Part shown: one piece after another, positions 11,138-23,900 of the stretch
Numbering within the stretch: position 1 is the first letter of the stretch
How the letters are laid out: each line of letters opens with the position of its first letter
Assembly: GCF_904849725.1 (NCBI RefSeq)
Contig: NC_058519.1
Span: 181,959,703 to 182,023,702, forward strand
Direction: 5' to 3'
Length of the DNA: 64,000 bases
Source of the DNA: Hordeum vulgare subsp. vulgare
Taxonomy: Eukaryota; Streptophyta; Magnoliopsida; Poales; Poaceae
Translations under genes and position numbers: made by a program
Notes under the pieces: model-generated
What the model saw: the letters and a program-made list of their open reading frames with translations, nothing else
Told to the model about the DNA's origin: nothing
Databases searched by the model: none

Positions 11138-14100
11138 TGTCACAACCCTAGCTTAGCATTGCTTGCCAATGCATACTCATGCATGCATTCTAAATTCAAA
11201 AGTATTTGAATTGAGATATGATCAAGTTTTATAAAGAATTTTGTCAAATGACCAAGATAAAAGTTACCTCAAACAACTACAGGGAAATGTTCCTCATTTT
11301 CCAATAAAATATTGGACTGAGATAAACATGTCAACCAACATTATTGGATCACAGAATCATTTCATATCGGGCATTTGAATTAATTCAACCCTATTTGAAT
11401 TGGATTTATAAATGCCATAAATAATTTTATAGATCCAATAATTCTGGAAATTGGTGAGTGGTTCTGAATATATTATAAGAGGCCACATACATTTTTTCAG
11501 AATTTTATAAAGTGATTTGGTATTTTAAACAAATCAAAACAAATGTCAGAAATTAGAAAATAGGAAATAAAAAAAAGAAATAAAAGAGAGAAGAACTTAC
11601 CTGGCGCTCACCTTCGGCCCAGCCCACCAGGGGTGCTGTGGTCTTCTTCAACCTATGCCAGTAGGCAGAGGAGAAGCAGGGGCGGTGCTGTGGCCTCGCG
11701 CCACCTTCTCCGTGCCTGCCTGGCCCTCCTAGCCAACGTGACGCCTCGCCCCCGTGCCTCTCTTATCTTCCTCCCCCGGACCCCTCTGCCTCATCTTCTT
11801 CCTCCTTCTCTCCCTCTCTTTTTCCTATGTGCCACTCTCCCCCAGGGGCTGTTGCCGCCATCGATTCGCTGCCTCCGGCGTGTCTCTGAGCTTGCCACCA
11901 TCGCTAGAAGGATTGCAGTGAGGCTCTCGATCGATTTCCCCCTCCCAATCGTGTTTTCCCCTCCTCTAACCCCCACTGGCCGCGGATCCCGTGAGCTCCT
12001 CGCCATTGGCCATGGCCGCCGTGGCCAGGGCCTCCCTCGCCTGCTGAGCACTCCAGCGTGCTCGGTGAGCTAACCTAGAGACGCAACCGGCCTCATCTCC
12101 CCCTCCCGCGCCTCCTAGCTCTAGGCCCACCATGGCCAACTCTGGCCGCCGCCCGAGGTCGTCGTCGGCCTCGTTCCGGCCACCTCCTGGCCCATGGCTG
12201 GGTCGGGATGGATGCGGTCAAACCTGGGCTTCGCGTAGATGGCCTCGGCCATCCAAATGATCATCGAATGGCGAAGTTCATCGAGCCCCGCCGCGTTTGC
12301 TGCTGCCGGCGCTGCGCCATTGGTGGCCTTGACCCTGCTAGCCAGGATTTGACCCCAAGGGGTCAATGACAGGCGGGCCCCACCCATTTTTAGTTTTATT
12401 TTAGACAACCATTAGCACTAATTCTTTCGTTAGCCAAATGAGACACTAACAGTGGGCCCAATGCCTCTAATTTAAGAATTAGAATTAATTTAACTCTATT
12501 AGTTAAGTATGACACTGACGTGTGGACCCACACGTCAGTTTGACCTGACCTGGCATTATTGACTGCTCGCGTGACTGTGTCACAGAGGTGACACAATATT
12601 TGATTTCTGGATTTAAATAATTCCAAAAAATATCCTAAACTTTGAAAAATCATAGAAAATACAATATAAGTCCGATGAAAATAATTTATAAATGAAAAAT
12701 GATCATAAAAATTCAGGGAATCTGATTATGGCGTTTTCATGCATGTTTGAGAATGTTAACATCACCAAGTAGGTAAAATGATGATTAGGGTAAATTTAAT
12801 AAATAGTTTGTTGTTGGAATTTGATGCCTATTTGAATTCCACTTCAATTAATATGACCAAACATTGAGCTAGCTAACTCAGTACCTTAACATGCCATATC
12901 ATACATCATTTTTGTTGCTTTGCATTGAATGTGTTCTTTTCTATTGCCGGCGCTGTTTTCCTCTCGGTAGACGATGGTTCCGACAATGTGATCATTGACA
13001 TTGATGAAGACTCATTGCTATCTTCGGAACTGTCAGGCAAGCAACACCCCCTTGAGCATACTGATATAAACCCACTCTCTCGCTCCAGCTCTCTTTTATT
13101 GCATTAGGACAAACATGATTCATTTGTTACATGTTCTCGGTAGTTGAACCCATTCCTCTGCATGACCTGATTTTGCCAAAGTAAATAGTTGAAACCACTT
13201 AGCATGAGTAGCAACTGCTTGAGCCCTGTTGTGCTTACTCATCGATGCTTGATTACTGTGCCTGCTATGCTTAGAGTTGTGTCGGGTCTGATCCATCTGG
13301 ATGATGTATCGGAATGGTTGTGTTCATGCCCTACTGTGTAAGAGTAAAGTGTGTGAATACGATTTGGTAAAGGTAGCGATGAGAGGCGATGTAGGAGTAC
13401 ATGGTGGGTTGTCTCATTGAGACCGTCCTTAAGAACTGAGTTCTGTGTATGTTATCCAAGACAAGATAGTACCATGCATTGGGCCCTGAAATATGACCCC
13501 GCTCGGCTTATTAATCACCTAGATCTTTGTCCAGGAGTTGCAATTAGTTTCTGGTGTTTGTAGGAAAAGTGTTGGTGGCCGTGTTTAGCTCTGCCCGACG
13601 GGGTAGGCTTCAGTGCGGTAGATACACAGTGGCATGGTGTACCATTGGCACCTAGATGGTGGGCTTGGGAACCCTCTGTACATCGTTTGGGGCCATAGAG
13701 GAAACCTCAACCGGACTTCCTTGCGCGTTCAGTCTCAAATAGGCGATACACCTGGACTAGGGTCTTGTGTGGTTAACGGTCGTGGCCGACACCCACGTCA
13801 GTGGTTCCGCTTGAAGGTTGCCGAGATGCATGACGTGCATATGGTGCTAAGTGGTGAGAGCATGTGTGAAGAAGTATACCCCCGTAGGGTGATTTAATCT
13901 GTTCGAGTAGCAGCGTCCTCGGATATGGACTACTTGGAAACATTACGTGGTACATAGACAACATGAAATGGATACTCTAAAATATGCAAGATAAGTGTGA
14001 GTGCTATGGATGGCCTTCTCGTAGGGAGACGAGAGTGGATCCATAGTGGTGTATTGAATTAGTGAATATGTGGACCCGTGTGCGCTATACCACCTCAAAG

Positions 14101-15079
14101 AAAAAAATGGTAGTTGTATTACAGGTTAGCCAAGAGTCAAAGATGGCTTGCTGTAATCAAACCCCACAATCCTTTCATTGATACAGATGCATATGTAGAT
14201 AGTTCTGATGTAAGTCTTGCTGAGTACCTTTGTACTCATGGTTGCTTTATTTATGTTTCTGCAGAGAATATTTTAGTCTCGTTAAAGGTTTCTACGCGAT
14301 GTGTTCGATGTTGACCGGAATAGCTTGGGAATCCCAGACAGAGGTCTGGTTCCTTTGGTAGGGTCGTCGTAGCTTTTCAGGCTCCTCCAGCCATTTTTAA
14401 TAGATGTCTGTACCCAAACATGTTATGCTTCCTCTTGATGTTTGTATGACTTGAGTGTCGGGTCACGAGACCCCTGTTTGTAATATCACACTATGTTGAT
14501 TCTTATGAGTCTTTAATAAAAGCTCGAGTCATAGAGTTATGTTGTGATGCCATGTTGTATCTATACATATTATGCATATTATGTGTATGTTATGAAATGC
14601 ATTATATGTGTGGGATTCGACACCTAGTTGTGTGCCTTTAGTAGTACTCTTTACACGGAAATGGCTCTTTGTGCTTCCATTGAGCTTTGGTAGCTTGCTA
14701 CTGCTCCAGACACATTGATTGACCGGCATGTATCCTTCTTTGGTGTTGTGTTTGTCCCTTCGGGGAAATGTCACGCGATGTAATGGAGTCCTTGTAGCTT
14801 GCTACCACTCGTCTACACACGCTGATGACCGGCACCTGCTTTGCTGGGTTATGTATGCCTGTCCCTGTACGGATGTACCACTTGGGTTTATAACTAGTCA
14901 TGTTGACCCGGGTTCTTTGTCGTTTGAATGCTAGCGACACATTCATATACGTGAGCCGAAAGACGCAAATTTTCCCGGCCAAGGTAAGGTGCAGCCATGG
15001 AATTTATCGTGAGTGAGCCCGCAAAGTGATGTATGTGTTACAAGCTGCGTTCTTATGACTTAGGATCGGGGTCCCGACA
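11138..15079 (+). repeat. 3' LTR of element N
   Basis: 3942 bp, TGTCACAACCCTAGC...GTCCCGACA, uninterrupted. It preserves the empty S1 site near 13926 and the second copy of the acidic micro-ORF at 12925-13107. A GC-rich block lies at 11620-12330. ORFs here (11633-12073, 12121-12408, 13634-13897 and others) have no family resemblance and are treated as LTR sequence. Confidence 0.92.
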
Positions 15080-15824
15080 CCTCGTATCCACCCTTTGGCC
15101 GCTGCCCTCCCTACCCCATCTAGGGATGCCGCACCCTTAGGGGTGGGAACCCTAAGGGTGGGCACCCCTCCCTCTCCTCCTATATATATCGGTGGTTTTG
15201 GGGCTGTTTGAGACACATAAATCTCTTTCTCGGCCTAGCCCTGCTCCTCCTCTTCCTCCTCTTCCGTGGTGCTTGGCGAAGCCCTGTCGGAATACCTCGT
15301 AGCTCCACCGCCACCACGCCGTCGTGCTGTCGGAGCTCTCCCTCAACCTCTCCCTCCTCCTTGCTGGATCAAGGCATGGGAGACGTCACCAGTGGTTTTG
15401 GGGCTGTTTGAGACACAGAAATCTCTCTCTCTCAGCTCAGCCCTACTCCTCCTCTTCCTCCTCTTCCGCAGTGCTTGGCGAAGACCTGTCGGAATAGCTC
15501 GTAGCTCCACTGCCACGACGCCGTCGTGCTGCCAGAGCTCTCCCTCAACCTATCCCTCCTCCTTGCGGGATCAAGGCGTGGGAGACGTCACCGGGCTGCA
15601 CGTGTGTTGAACACGGAGGTGCCGTGATTCGGCACATAGATTGGAACCGACCGCGATCTGTGTCGCTGCGAGTACGACTCCATCTACCGTGTTCTAGTAA
15701 CGCTTCCTCTTAGAGATCTTCAAAGGTATGAAGATGCTCTACCCCATCACTCGTTGCTGGTTTCTCCATAGATAGATCCTTGTTTGGCGTAGGATTTTTT
15801 TTGAAATTACTATGTTCCCCAACA
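15080..15824 (+). repeat. Copia LTR1, right part
   Basis: Resumes after N with the TSD copy CCTCG and ends TTCCCCAACA. A TATATATAT promoter-like run is at about 15179-15189. It differs from LTR2 and LTR3 in carrying a 200-bp internal duplication (15191-15592). Confidence 0.9.
15191..15592 (+). repeat. 200-bp tandem duplication within copia LTR1
   Basis: GTGGTTTTGGGGCTGTTTGA occurs at 15192 and 15392, and both units end in GAGACGTCACC. LTR2 and LTR3 each hold a single copy, so the duplication arose in LTR1. It lies just after the TATA-like run, in the presumed R/U5 part. Confidence 0.88.
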
Positions 15825-15825
15825 G

Positions 15826-15838
15826 TGGCGTCCGAGCC
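15826..15838 (+). other. Primer binding site of copia A (mutated)
   Basis: TGGCGTCCGAGCC starts two bases after LTR1. It is the tRNA-iMet-type site TGGTATCAGAGCC with three substitutions. Confidence 0.75.
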
Positions 15839-16224
15839 AAGGTTCTATGCATAGATTGTATGCACGAGTAGAACACAAAAGTTGTGGGCGCTGATTTTGT
15901 CAATTGCTTGCCGTTACTACTCTTATCTTGATTCAGCGGCATCGTGGGATGAAGCGGCCTGGACCGACTTTACACGTACCCTTACGTGATACTGGTTCCA
16001 CCGACTGACATGCACTAGTTGCATAAGGTGGCTAGCAGGTGTTTGTCTCTCCCACTTTAGTCGGATCAGATTCAATGAAGAGGGTCCTTATGAAGGGTAA
16101 ATAGTATTGGCATATCAAAGTTGTGGTTGTCATGTAGGTAAGAAACGTTCTTGCTAGATACCCAAATCAGCCACGTAAAACTTGCAACAACAATTAGAGG
16201 ACGTCTAACTTGTTTTTGCAGGGT

Positions 16225-16473
16225 ATGCTATGTGATGTGATATGGCCAAAAGGATGTGATGTTACATATGTGATTTATGAGATTGATCATGTTCTTGTAA
16301 TAGGATTCACGACTTGCATGTCGATGAGTATGAAAACCGGCAGGAGCCATAGGAGTTGTCTTAATTTATTGTATGAGATGCAACGCCATGTTGATTACTT
16401 TACTTTATCGCTAACGGTTAGTTATAGTAGTAGAAGTAATAGTTGGCGTGACGACTTCACGGAGACACATTGA
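16225..16473 (+). CDS. Small leader ORF of copia A
   Basis: An 82-codon ATG-started frame lies between the PBS and gag. An almost identical frame sits at the same place in copy B (24657-24905), with the same length and the same stop position and without frameshift in either copy, although gag and pol of A are shattered. The peptide is Met/Cys-rich (CMSMSM) with a central hydrophobic stretch. It has no family resemblance. It may be a chance ORF in a structured leader. Confidence 0.35.
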   Translation: MLCDVIWPKGCDVTYVIYEIDHVLVIGFTTCMSMSMKTGRSHRSCLNLLYEMQRHVDYFTLSLTVSYSSRSNSWRDDFTETH

Positions 16474-17071
16474 TGGAGATCATGGTGTCATGCCGGTGAC
16501 GTTGATGATCATGGTGCCTCGAAGATGGAGATCCAAGGAGCAAGATGATAATGGCCATATCATGTCACTATATGATTGCATGTGATGTTTATCATGTTTT
16601 ACATCTTATTGCTTAGAACGACGGTAGCAAAGATAAGATGACCCCTCATTAAAATTTCGAGATAAGTATTCCCCTAAGTGTGCACTATTGCGAAGGTTCG
16701 TTGTGTCGAAGCACCACGTGATGATCGGGTGTGATAGATTTTAACGTTCGCATACAACGGGTGTAAGCCAATTTACACACGCAAAACAATTAGGTTGACT
16801 CGACGAGCCTAGCATGTACAAACATGGCCTCGAATACGGGAGGCCGAAAGGTCGAACATGAGTCGTATGGTTGATACGATCATCATGGAGATGCTCACCA
16901 TTGATGACTAGTCCGTCTCACGTGATGATCGGACACGTGCTAGTTGACGTGGATCACGTTTCACTTGGATGACTAGAGGGATGTCGATCTGAGTGGGAGT
17001 TCATTAAATAATTTGATTAGATGAACTTAATTATCCTGAAGATAGTCAAAAGGTCTTTACAAATTATGTTA

Positions 17072-17690
17072 TAACTTGCACTATAGCTCTACATGTTTTT
17101 GATATGATCCTAGAGAAAACTTAGTTGAAAGATAGAAGTAGCAATTGTGCGGACTAGGTCCGTTAACTCAGGATTGTCCTCATTGCTAAGCAGAAGGCTT
17201 ATGTCCTTAATGCACCGCTCGGTGCGCTGAACCCCAAGCGTGATCTGTGGATGTTGCGAACATCTGACATACACGTTTTTGATAACTACATGATAGTTCA
17301 GTGCATATTGCTTGAACGGCTTAGAATTGAGGCGCTAAAGACGCTTCAAACGTCGCGGGACATACGAGATGTTCCAAGAGATGAAATTAGGATTTCATGC
17401 TCGTGCACATTGAGAGGTATGCGACCTCTGACAAGATTCTTTGTCCACAAAGTAAGGAGAAAAATTCAATCATTGAACATGTTCTCAGATTGTCTGAGTA
17501 CTACAAGTCACTTGAATCAAGTGGGAGTTAGTCTTCCAGATGAGATAGTGATGGTTCTACAAAGTCACTTCCACCAACCTACTAGAGATTTGTGATGAAC
17601 TATAACATATCAGGGATGGATATGATGATCCTTGAGCTATTTGCGATGTTTGACACCACGAAAGTAGAAATCAAAAAGGAGCATTAATTG
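17072..17690 (+). pseudogene. gag relic of copia A
   Basis: Aligns by eye with the gag of copy B. Readable pieces include LEKT-like sequence near 17115, HNPK-like sequence near 17230 and GVSLPDEIVMVLQSHF near 17520-17570 (B reads GVELPDDAVIDRILQSLPPS). The start codon is lost and several frameshifts are present. Confidence 0.7.
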
Positions 17691-19119
17691 TTGATGGTTT
17701 GTAAAACCGCTAGTTTCAAGTAGGGCAAAGGCATGAAGGGATACTTCATTAAAACAGAAAACATGTTGTTGCTCTAGTGAAAATACCCAAGGTTGAACCC
17801 AAACCTGAGACTAAGTGCTTTTGTAATGAGGGGAATAGTCACTGAAGAGGAACTACCCTAGATACTTGGTAGATGAGAAGGCTGGCAAAGTCGACAAAAG
17901 TATATTGGATATACATGATATTGATGTGTACTTCACTACTACTCCTAGTAGGACCAGGGTATTAGATACCGGTTCAGTTGCTAAGTGTTAGTAAATCAAA
18001 ATAAAAGCTATGGAATAAACGGAGACTAGCTAAAGGCGAGGTGACGATGTGTGTTGAAAATGTTTCCAAGGTTGATATGATCAAACATAGCACGCTCCCT
18101 CTACCATCGAGATTAGTGTTAGTAATTTTTATTTGGTGTTTGCGTTGAGCATAGACATGATTGGATTATGTTTATGGCAATACGGTTTTTCATCTAAGAG
18201 AATAATGGTTATTGTGTTTACTTGAATACTACCTTCAATGGTCTTGCACCTAAAATGAATGGTTTATTGAATCTCGATCGTAGTGATACACATGTTCATA
18301 CTATTGTTGCCAATAGATACAAAGTAGTAATGATAGTACCACTTACTTGTGGCACTGCTGCTTAAGTCATATTGCTATAAAATGCATGAAGAAGGTCCAT
18401 GTTGATGGATCTTTGTACTCACTTATTTTTGAAACATTTGAGACATGCAAACCATTCCTGATGGTATAAACGCATGAAGAAACTCCATGTGGATGGATCG
18501 TTTGGACTCACTTGATTCTTTGAATCAGTTGAGACATGCATGGTCAAGATGACTGAAGACCTCGTTTTCCAGTGAGATGGAACAAGAAAGTAACTTGTTG
18601 GAAGTAATACATTTTGATGTGTGCAGTTCGATGTGTACCGAGGAACGGAGTGGGTATCATTTTGATGTGTGCAGTCCAATAAGTGCCGAGGCACACAGTG
18701 GATATCATTATGTTCTTACTTCGCAAATGATTTGAGTAGATACTAGTGTATTTACTTGATGAAACACAAGTCTGAATTATTGAAAGGTTCAAGTAATTTC
18801 AGAGTGAAGTTGAAGATCATCGTGACAAGAGGATAATATGTCTACGATGTGATCGTGGAGGTAAACATATATATCTGAGTTACGAGTTTGTAAACATTTA
18901 AGACAATCTGAAAATTGTTTCACAACTAATGCCACCTGGAAAACCATAGTATGATGGTGTGTACGTATGTCATAGTCGTGCCCTATTAGATATGGTGCAT
19001 ACTATGATATCTCTTATCAAATTACCACTATCGTTTATGGGTTAGGCATTGGAGACAACCACATTCACTTTAACAGGGCACCACATAAATCCGTTGAGAT
19101 GACACCGTATGAATTATGG

Positions 19120-19361
19120 TTTAGAGAAACCAAAACTGTCGTTTCTTAAAAGTTTGGGGTTGCGATGCTTATGTGAAAGAGTTTCAGCATGATAAGCTCG
19201 AACCCAAAGCGAACAAATGCGTCTTCATAGGACACCCAAAACAGTTGGGTATAGCTCCTATCTCAGATCCGGAAGCAAATGTGTTTGTTTCTAGAAACGG
19301 GTCCTTTTTCAAGGAAATGTTTCTCTCGAAAGAATTGAGTGGGAGTATGGTGGTGACTTGA
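19120..19361 (+). pseudogene. Integrase C-terminal relic of copia A
   Basis: KLEPKANKCVFIGHPK near 19195-19240 and the following NVFVSRNGSFFKE match the integrase-RT linker of copy B (27381-27833). The frame is closed on both sides by stops. Confidence 0.75.
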
Positions 19362-19558
19362 TGAGGTTATTGAACCATCACTTCAACTAGTGTGTGTAGT
19401 AGGGCGTGGGAAGTTGTTCCTGTGGCACCTACATCAATTGAAGTGGAAGCTAATGGTAGTGATCATGAAACTTCGGATCAAGTCACTACAAACCTGGTAG
19501 GTCGACAAGGTCACGTACTACTACTACAGAGTGGTAAGACAACCTTGTCTTAGAGGTC

Positions 19559-20300
19559 ATGTTGTTGGACAATAATGAACCTACGAGCAATGGAGAAGCG
19601 TTGGTGGGTCCGGATTCTAACAAATGGCTGGAGGCCATGAAATCCGAGAGAGGATCCATGTATGAAAACAAAGTAAAGACTTTGAAAGAACCACTTGATG
19701 GTCATAAGACTATTAACTGTGAATGGATATTTAAAAGGAAGACATACGATAATGGTTAAAAGTCACAATTAAGAAAGCTCGACTTGTCACGAAGATTTTT
19801 TTGACAAAGTTCAAAGAGTTGACTACGATGAGACTTTCTCACTCGTAGCGATGTTGGAAGTCTGTTGGAATTATGTTAGCAGTTGTTGCATCATTTATGA
19901 AATCTTGCAGATAGGATGTCAAAATATTGTTTCCTCGACGGTTTCCTTGAGGAAAGGTTGTATGTGATACAACCAGAAGATTTGGTCGATCCTAAAGGGT
20001 GCTAACAAGTATGCAAAGCTCCAGCGATCCTTCTATGGACTGGAGCAAGCATCTCGGAGTTGGAATATACACTTTGATGAGATGATCAAAGTTCTTGGTT
20101 TTATATAAAGTTTATGAGAAACTTGTATTTCCAGAGAAGTGAGTGGGAGCACTATAGAATTTCTGATGAATATATGTGGTTGACATATTGTTCATCGGAA
20201 ATAATGTAGAATTTCCGCAAAGCATAAAGGGTTGTTTGAAAGGAGTTTTTCAAAGGAAGACCTGGATGAAGCTACTTGAGAGTTGAGCATCAAGATCTAT
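19559..20300 (+). pseudogene. Reverse transcriptase relic of copia A
   Basis: The start of the RT domain is readable (VGPDSNKWLEAMKSE, then CEWIFKRK). The catalytic box at 20173-20184 reads YVVD where copy B reads YVDD, so one of the paired aspartates is lost as well as the frame. A further piece near 20660-20745 resembles RNase H. Confidence 0.72.
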
Positions 20301-20951
20301 GAAGATAGATCAAAGTGCTTAATAGAACTTTCAACAAAAATACATGCCTTGACAAGTTTTGAAAGTGTTCAAAATAGATTGGCAAAAGGAGTTCTTGGCT
20401 GTGTTATAAGGTGTGAATTTTGAGTAAGACTCAAAAGCCCGACCACGGAAGAAGAAAGAGAAAGGACGAATGTCGTCCCCTATGCATCAGCCGTAAGCTC
20501 TATAAGTATGCTATGCTGTGTACCACACCTAAAGTGTGCCTTGCCATGAGTCAGTGAAGGGGTACAAGAGTGATCCAGGAATGGATCACTAGACAGCGGT
20601 CAAAGCTATCCTTAGTAACTAATGGACTAAGGAATTTTTCTCGATTATGGAGGTGATTAAAGAGTTCGTCGTAAAGGAGTTATGTCGATGCAAGCTTTGT
20701 CACTAATCCGTATGACTCTGAGTGGTAAACCGGATTCGAATAGTGGAGCAGTCATTTGGAATAGTTAGAAATGGTGCATGGTAGCAGTATCTATATGAAG
20801 ACATATATATTTGTAAAGCACACACATATCTGAAAGGTTCAGGCCCGTTGACTAATAAACCTCTCTCACAAGCAAGACATGAACCCCAGAACTGTATGGG
20901 TGTTGGATTCATTGCAATCACATAGTGATGTGAACTAGATTATTGACTCTA

Positions 20952-20966
20952 GTGCAAGTGGGAGAC
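20952..20966 (+). other. Polypurine tract of copia A
   Basis: GTGCAAGTGGGAGAC immediately precedes LTR2. The identical tract precedes LTR3. Confidence 0.8.
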
Positions 20967-23900
20967 TGTTGGAAATATGCCCTATAGGCAATGATAAATT
21001 GGTTATTATTATATTTCCTTGTTCATGGTAATTGTCTATTATTCATGCTATACTTGTATTAACCAGAAACCGTAATACATGTGTGAATAGATCACAATGT
21101 GTCCCTAGTGAGCCTCTAGTTGGATAGTGCTACGGCGGCAGAAATCCTTCTGCTGCCTCTTGAGCTGGCGTTGGTTTTTCCCTTGAAGATGAAAGGGCGA
21201 TGCAGCACAGGAGCAGTAAGTATTTCCCTCAGTTTGAGAACCAAGGTATCAATCTAGTAGGAGAATCGCGCCAAGTCTAGAGTACCTGCGCAAACACAAA
21301 AGAGCTTGCACCCAACGCTATAAAGGGGTTGTCAATCCCTTCAAGATTGATTGCAAAGTGAGATCAGAAGGCGGAAAGTGCAACGAAGTAAAATTGTAAG
21401 GCGGAAAATATGGTGTGAAGTAGACCCGGGGGCCATAGTGTTCACTAGAGGATTCTCTCAAAATAGCAAATAATACGGTGGGTGAACAAATTACTGTCGA
21501 GCAATTGATAGAACTGCGCAAGGTCATGACGATATCTAAGGCAATGATCATACATATAGGCATCATGTCCGAGACAAGTAGACCGATACTTTCTGCATCT
21601 ACTACTATTACTCCACACGTCGACTGTTATCCAGCATGCATCTAGTGTATTGAGTTCATGACGAATAGTAACGCTTTAAGCAAGATGACATGATGTAGAG
21701 GGATAAACTAAACAAATGATGAAAACCCCATCTTTTTACCCTTGATGGCAACAACATGATGCGTGCCTCGCTATCCTTTCTGTCACTGGATAAGGTCACC
21801 GCACGGTATGAACCCAAAACAAAGCACTTCTCCCATTGCAAGAATCATAGATCAAGTTGGCCAAACAAAACCCACAACTCGAAGAGAATTATAAGGATAT
21901 GAAATCATGCATACAAGAGATCAGAAGAACTCAAATAAGATTCATAGATAATCTGATCATAAATCCATAGTTCATCAGATCTCGACAAACACACCACAAA
22001 AGAAGATTACATCGGATAGATCTCCATGAAGATCATGGAGAACTTTGTATTGAAGATCCAAGAGAGAGAAGAAGCCATCTAGCTACTAGCTATGGACCCG
22101 AAGGTCTATGGTGAATTACTCACGCATCATCGGAGAGGTCGTGGTGTTGATGAAGAAGCCCTCCGTATCTGAATCCCCCCTCTGGCAGGGCACCAGAACG
22201 TGCCCCGGATGGGATCTTGCGGAGACAGAAGCTTGCGGCGGCAGAAAGGTATTTTCGTGGATGTCCTCGTCAGTTTTGGATTTTTTCTGAATTTATAGGC
22301 AGAAGAGGTAGGGCAGACGAGCCACAGGGGCCCCACAAGCCTGCTAGGCGCGGTCCCACCTGGCCGCGCCTAGGGGGCTTGTGGGGTCCACTGCTGGCCA
22401 CTGCCTTGGTTCTCAAGTCTGGTGCGTATCTTCTGTTCCCGGAAAAATCTTTTCGGAAGTTTTATTCCGTTTGGACACCGTTTAAAATCCTCCTTCGAAA
22501 AGGGTCAAAAACACGGAAAAAACAGGAACTCGCACTTGGCACTGAGTTAATAAGTTAGTCCCCAAAAAGATATAAAAGGCATACAAAACATCCAAAGTTT
22601 GACAAGATAATAGCATGGAACCATCAAAAATTATAGATACGTTGGACACGTATCAGATAGCTTGTTGATTAATGGATGATCGTGGTTTCCTGGTCATGGA
22701 CATTAGATGTCATTGATAATGGGATCACATCATTAGAGAATGATGTGATGGACAAGACCCAATCCTAAGCATAGCACTAGATCGTGTTGTTCGTCTGCTA
22801 AAGCTTTTATAATGTCAAGTATCATTTCCTTAGACCGTGAGATTGTGCAACTCCTAGATGCCGTAGGAGTGCTTTGGGTGTACCAAACGTCACAACGTGA
22901 CTGGGTGATTATAATGGTGCACTACGGGTATCTCCGAAAGTGTCTGTTGAGTTGTACGAATCGAGACCGGGATTTGTCACTCCATGTGACAGAGAGGTAT
23001 CTCTGGGCCCACTCGGTAATCCATCATCATATTGAGCTTAGTGTGACTATGGGGTTAGAAACGGGATGATGTGTTACGGAAAGAGTAAAGAGACTTGCCG
23101 GTAACGAGATTGAACAAGGTATAGGGATGCCGACGATCGAATCACGGGCAAGTATCATATCGATAGACAAAGGGAATTGCATACGGGATTGATTGAATCC
23201 ATGACATGGTGGTTCACCCGATTAGATCATCATGGAACAAGTGGGAACTAACATGGATATCCAGACCCCGCTGTCAGTTATTGGCGGGAGAGATGTCTTG
23301 GTCATGTCTGCATGTCACCCGAACCCGTAGGGTCTACACACTTAAGGTTCGATGACGTCAGGGTTATAGGGAAATAGTGTACGTGGTTACCGAAGGTTGT
23401 TCGGAGTCCCGTATGAGATCCCACACGTCACATGGAGTTCCGAAATGGTATGGAGGTAAAGATTTATATATAGGAAGTGAGATTTTGGACACCGGAAATG
23501 TTTCGGGCGTCACCGGTAACGTACCGGGACCACCGGAAGGGTTCCGGGGGTCCACCGGGAGGGGCCACCAGACCCAAAGGCTAGCATGGGCCAAAAGGTG
23601 GATGGGAACCAGCCCAGAGTGGGCTGGTGCGCCTCCCACCTAGGACCAAGGCGCAAGGAGAGGTGGAAGGGGGCAAACCCTAGGCGCAGGAGGGGCCCAA
23701 GGCCCACCTAGGGCGCCACCCTCCTCTCCCTGCTCTGGCCGCCGCCCTCCTGGCCATCTAGGGCTGCCGCCACCCCTAGGGAGGGAACCCTAGGGGTGTG
23801 CACCCTCTCTCCCTCCCTGCTAGAAATACCTGATGTATTGGGGCTGATTTGAGACACAAACTCTTTCCATCTCGGCGCAGCCCTACCCCTCTCTCTCCTC

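Larger units (their letters stand above)
1906..15079 (+). mobile_element. Gypsy-like LTR element N nested in copia LTR1
   Basis: The 5' LTR (1906-7378) and 3' LTR (11138-15079) both begin TGTCAC and end CCCGACA. The flanks CCTCC (1901-1905) and CCTCG (15080-15084) are a TSD with one mismatch. After removing solo LTR S1 and its TSD copy the 5' LTR is 3942 bp, exactly the length of the 3' LTR. The internal region is only 3759 bp and carries decayed pol traces. PBS and PPT positions give plus orientation. Confidence 0.9.
15825..20966 (+). mobile_element. Internal region of copia element A, heavily mutated
   Basis: 5142 bp, colinear with internal region B but with many more stops and small indels. 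The gag start codon is lost (ATA near 17072 where B has ATG at 25495). The zinc-knuckle region (about 17815-17860) lacks the correct Cys spacing and contains a stop. Recognisable traces are given separately. Confidence 0.85.
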
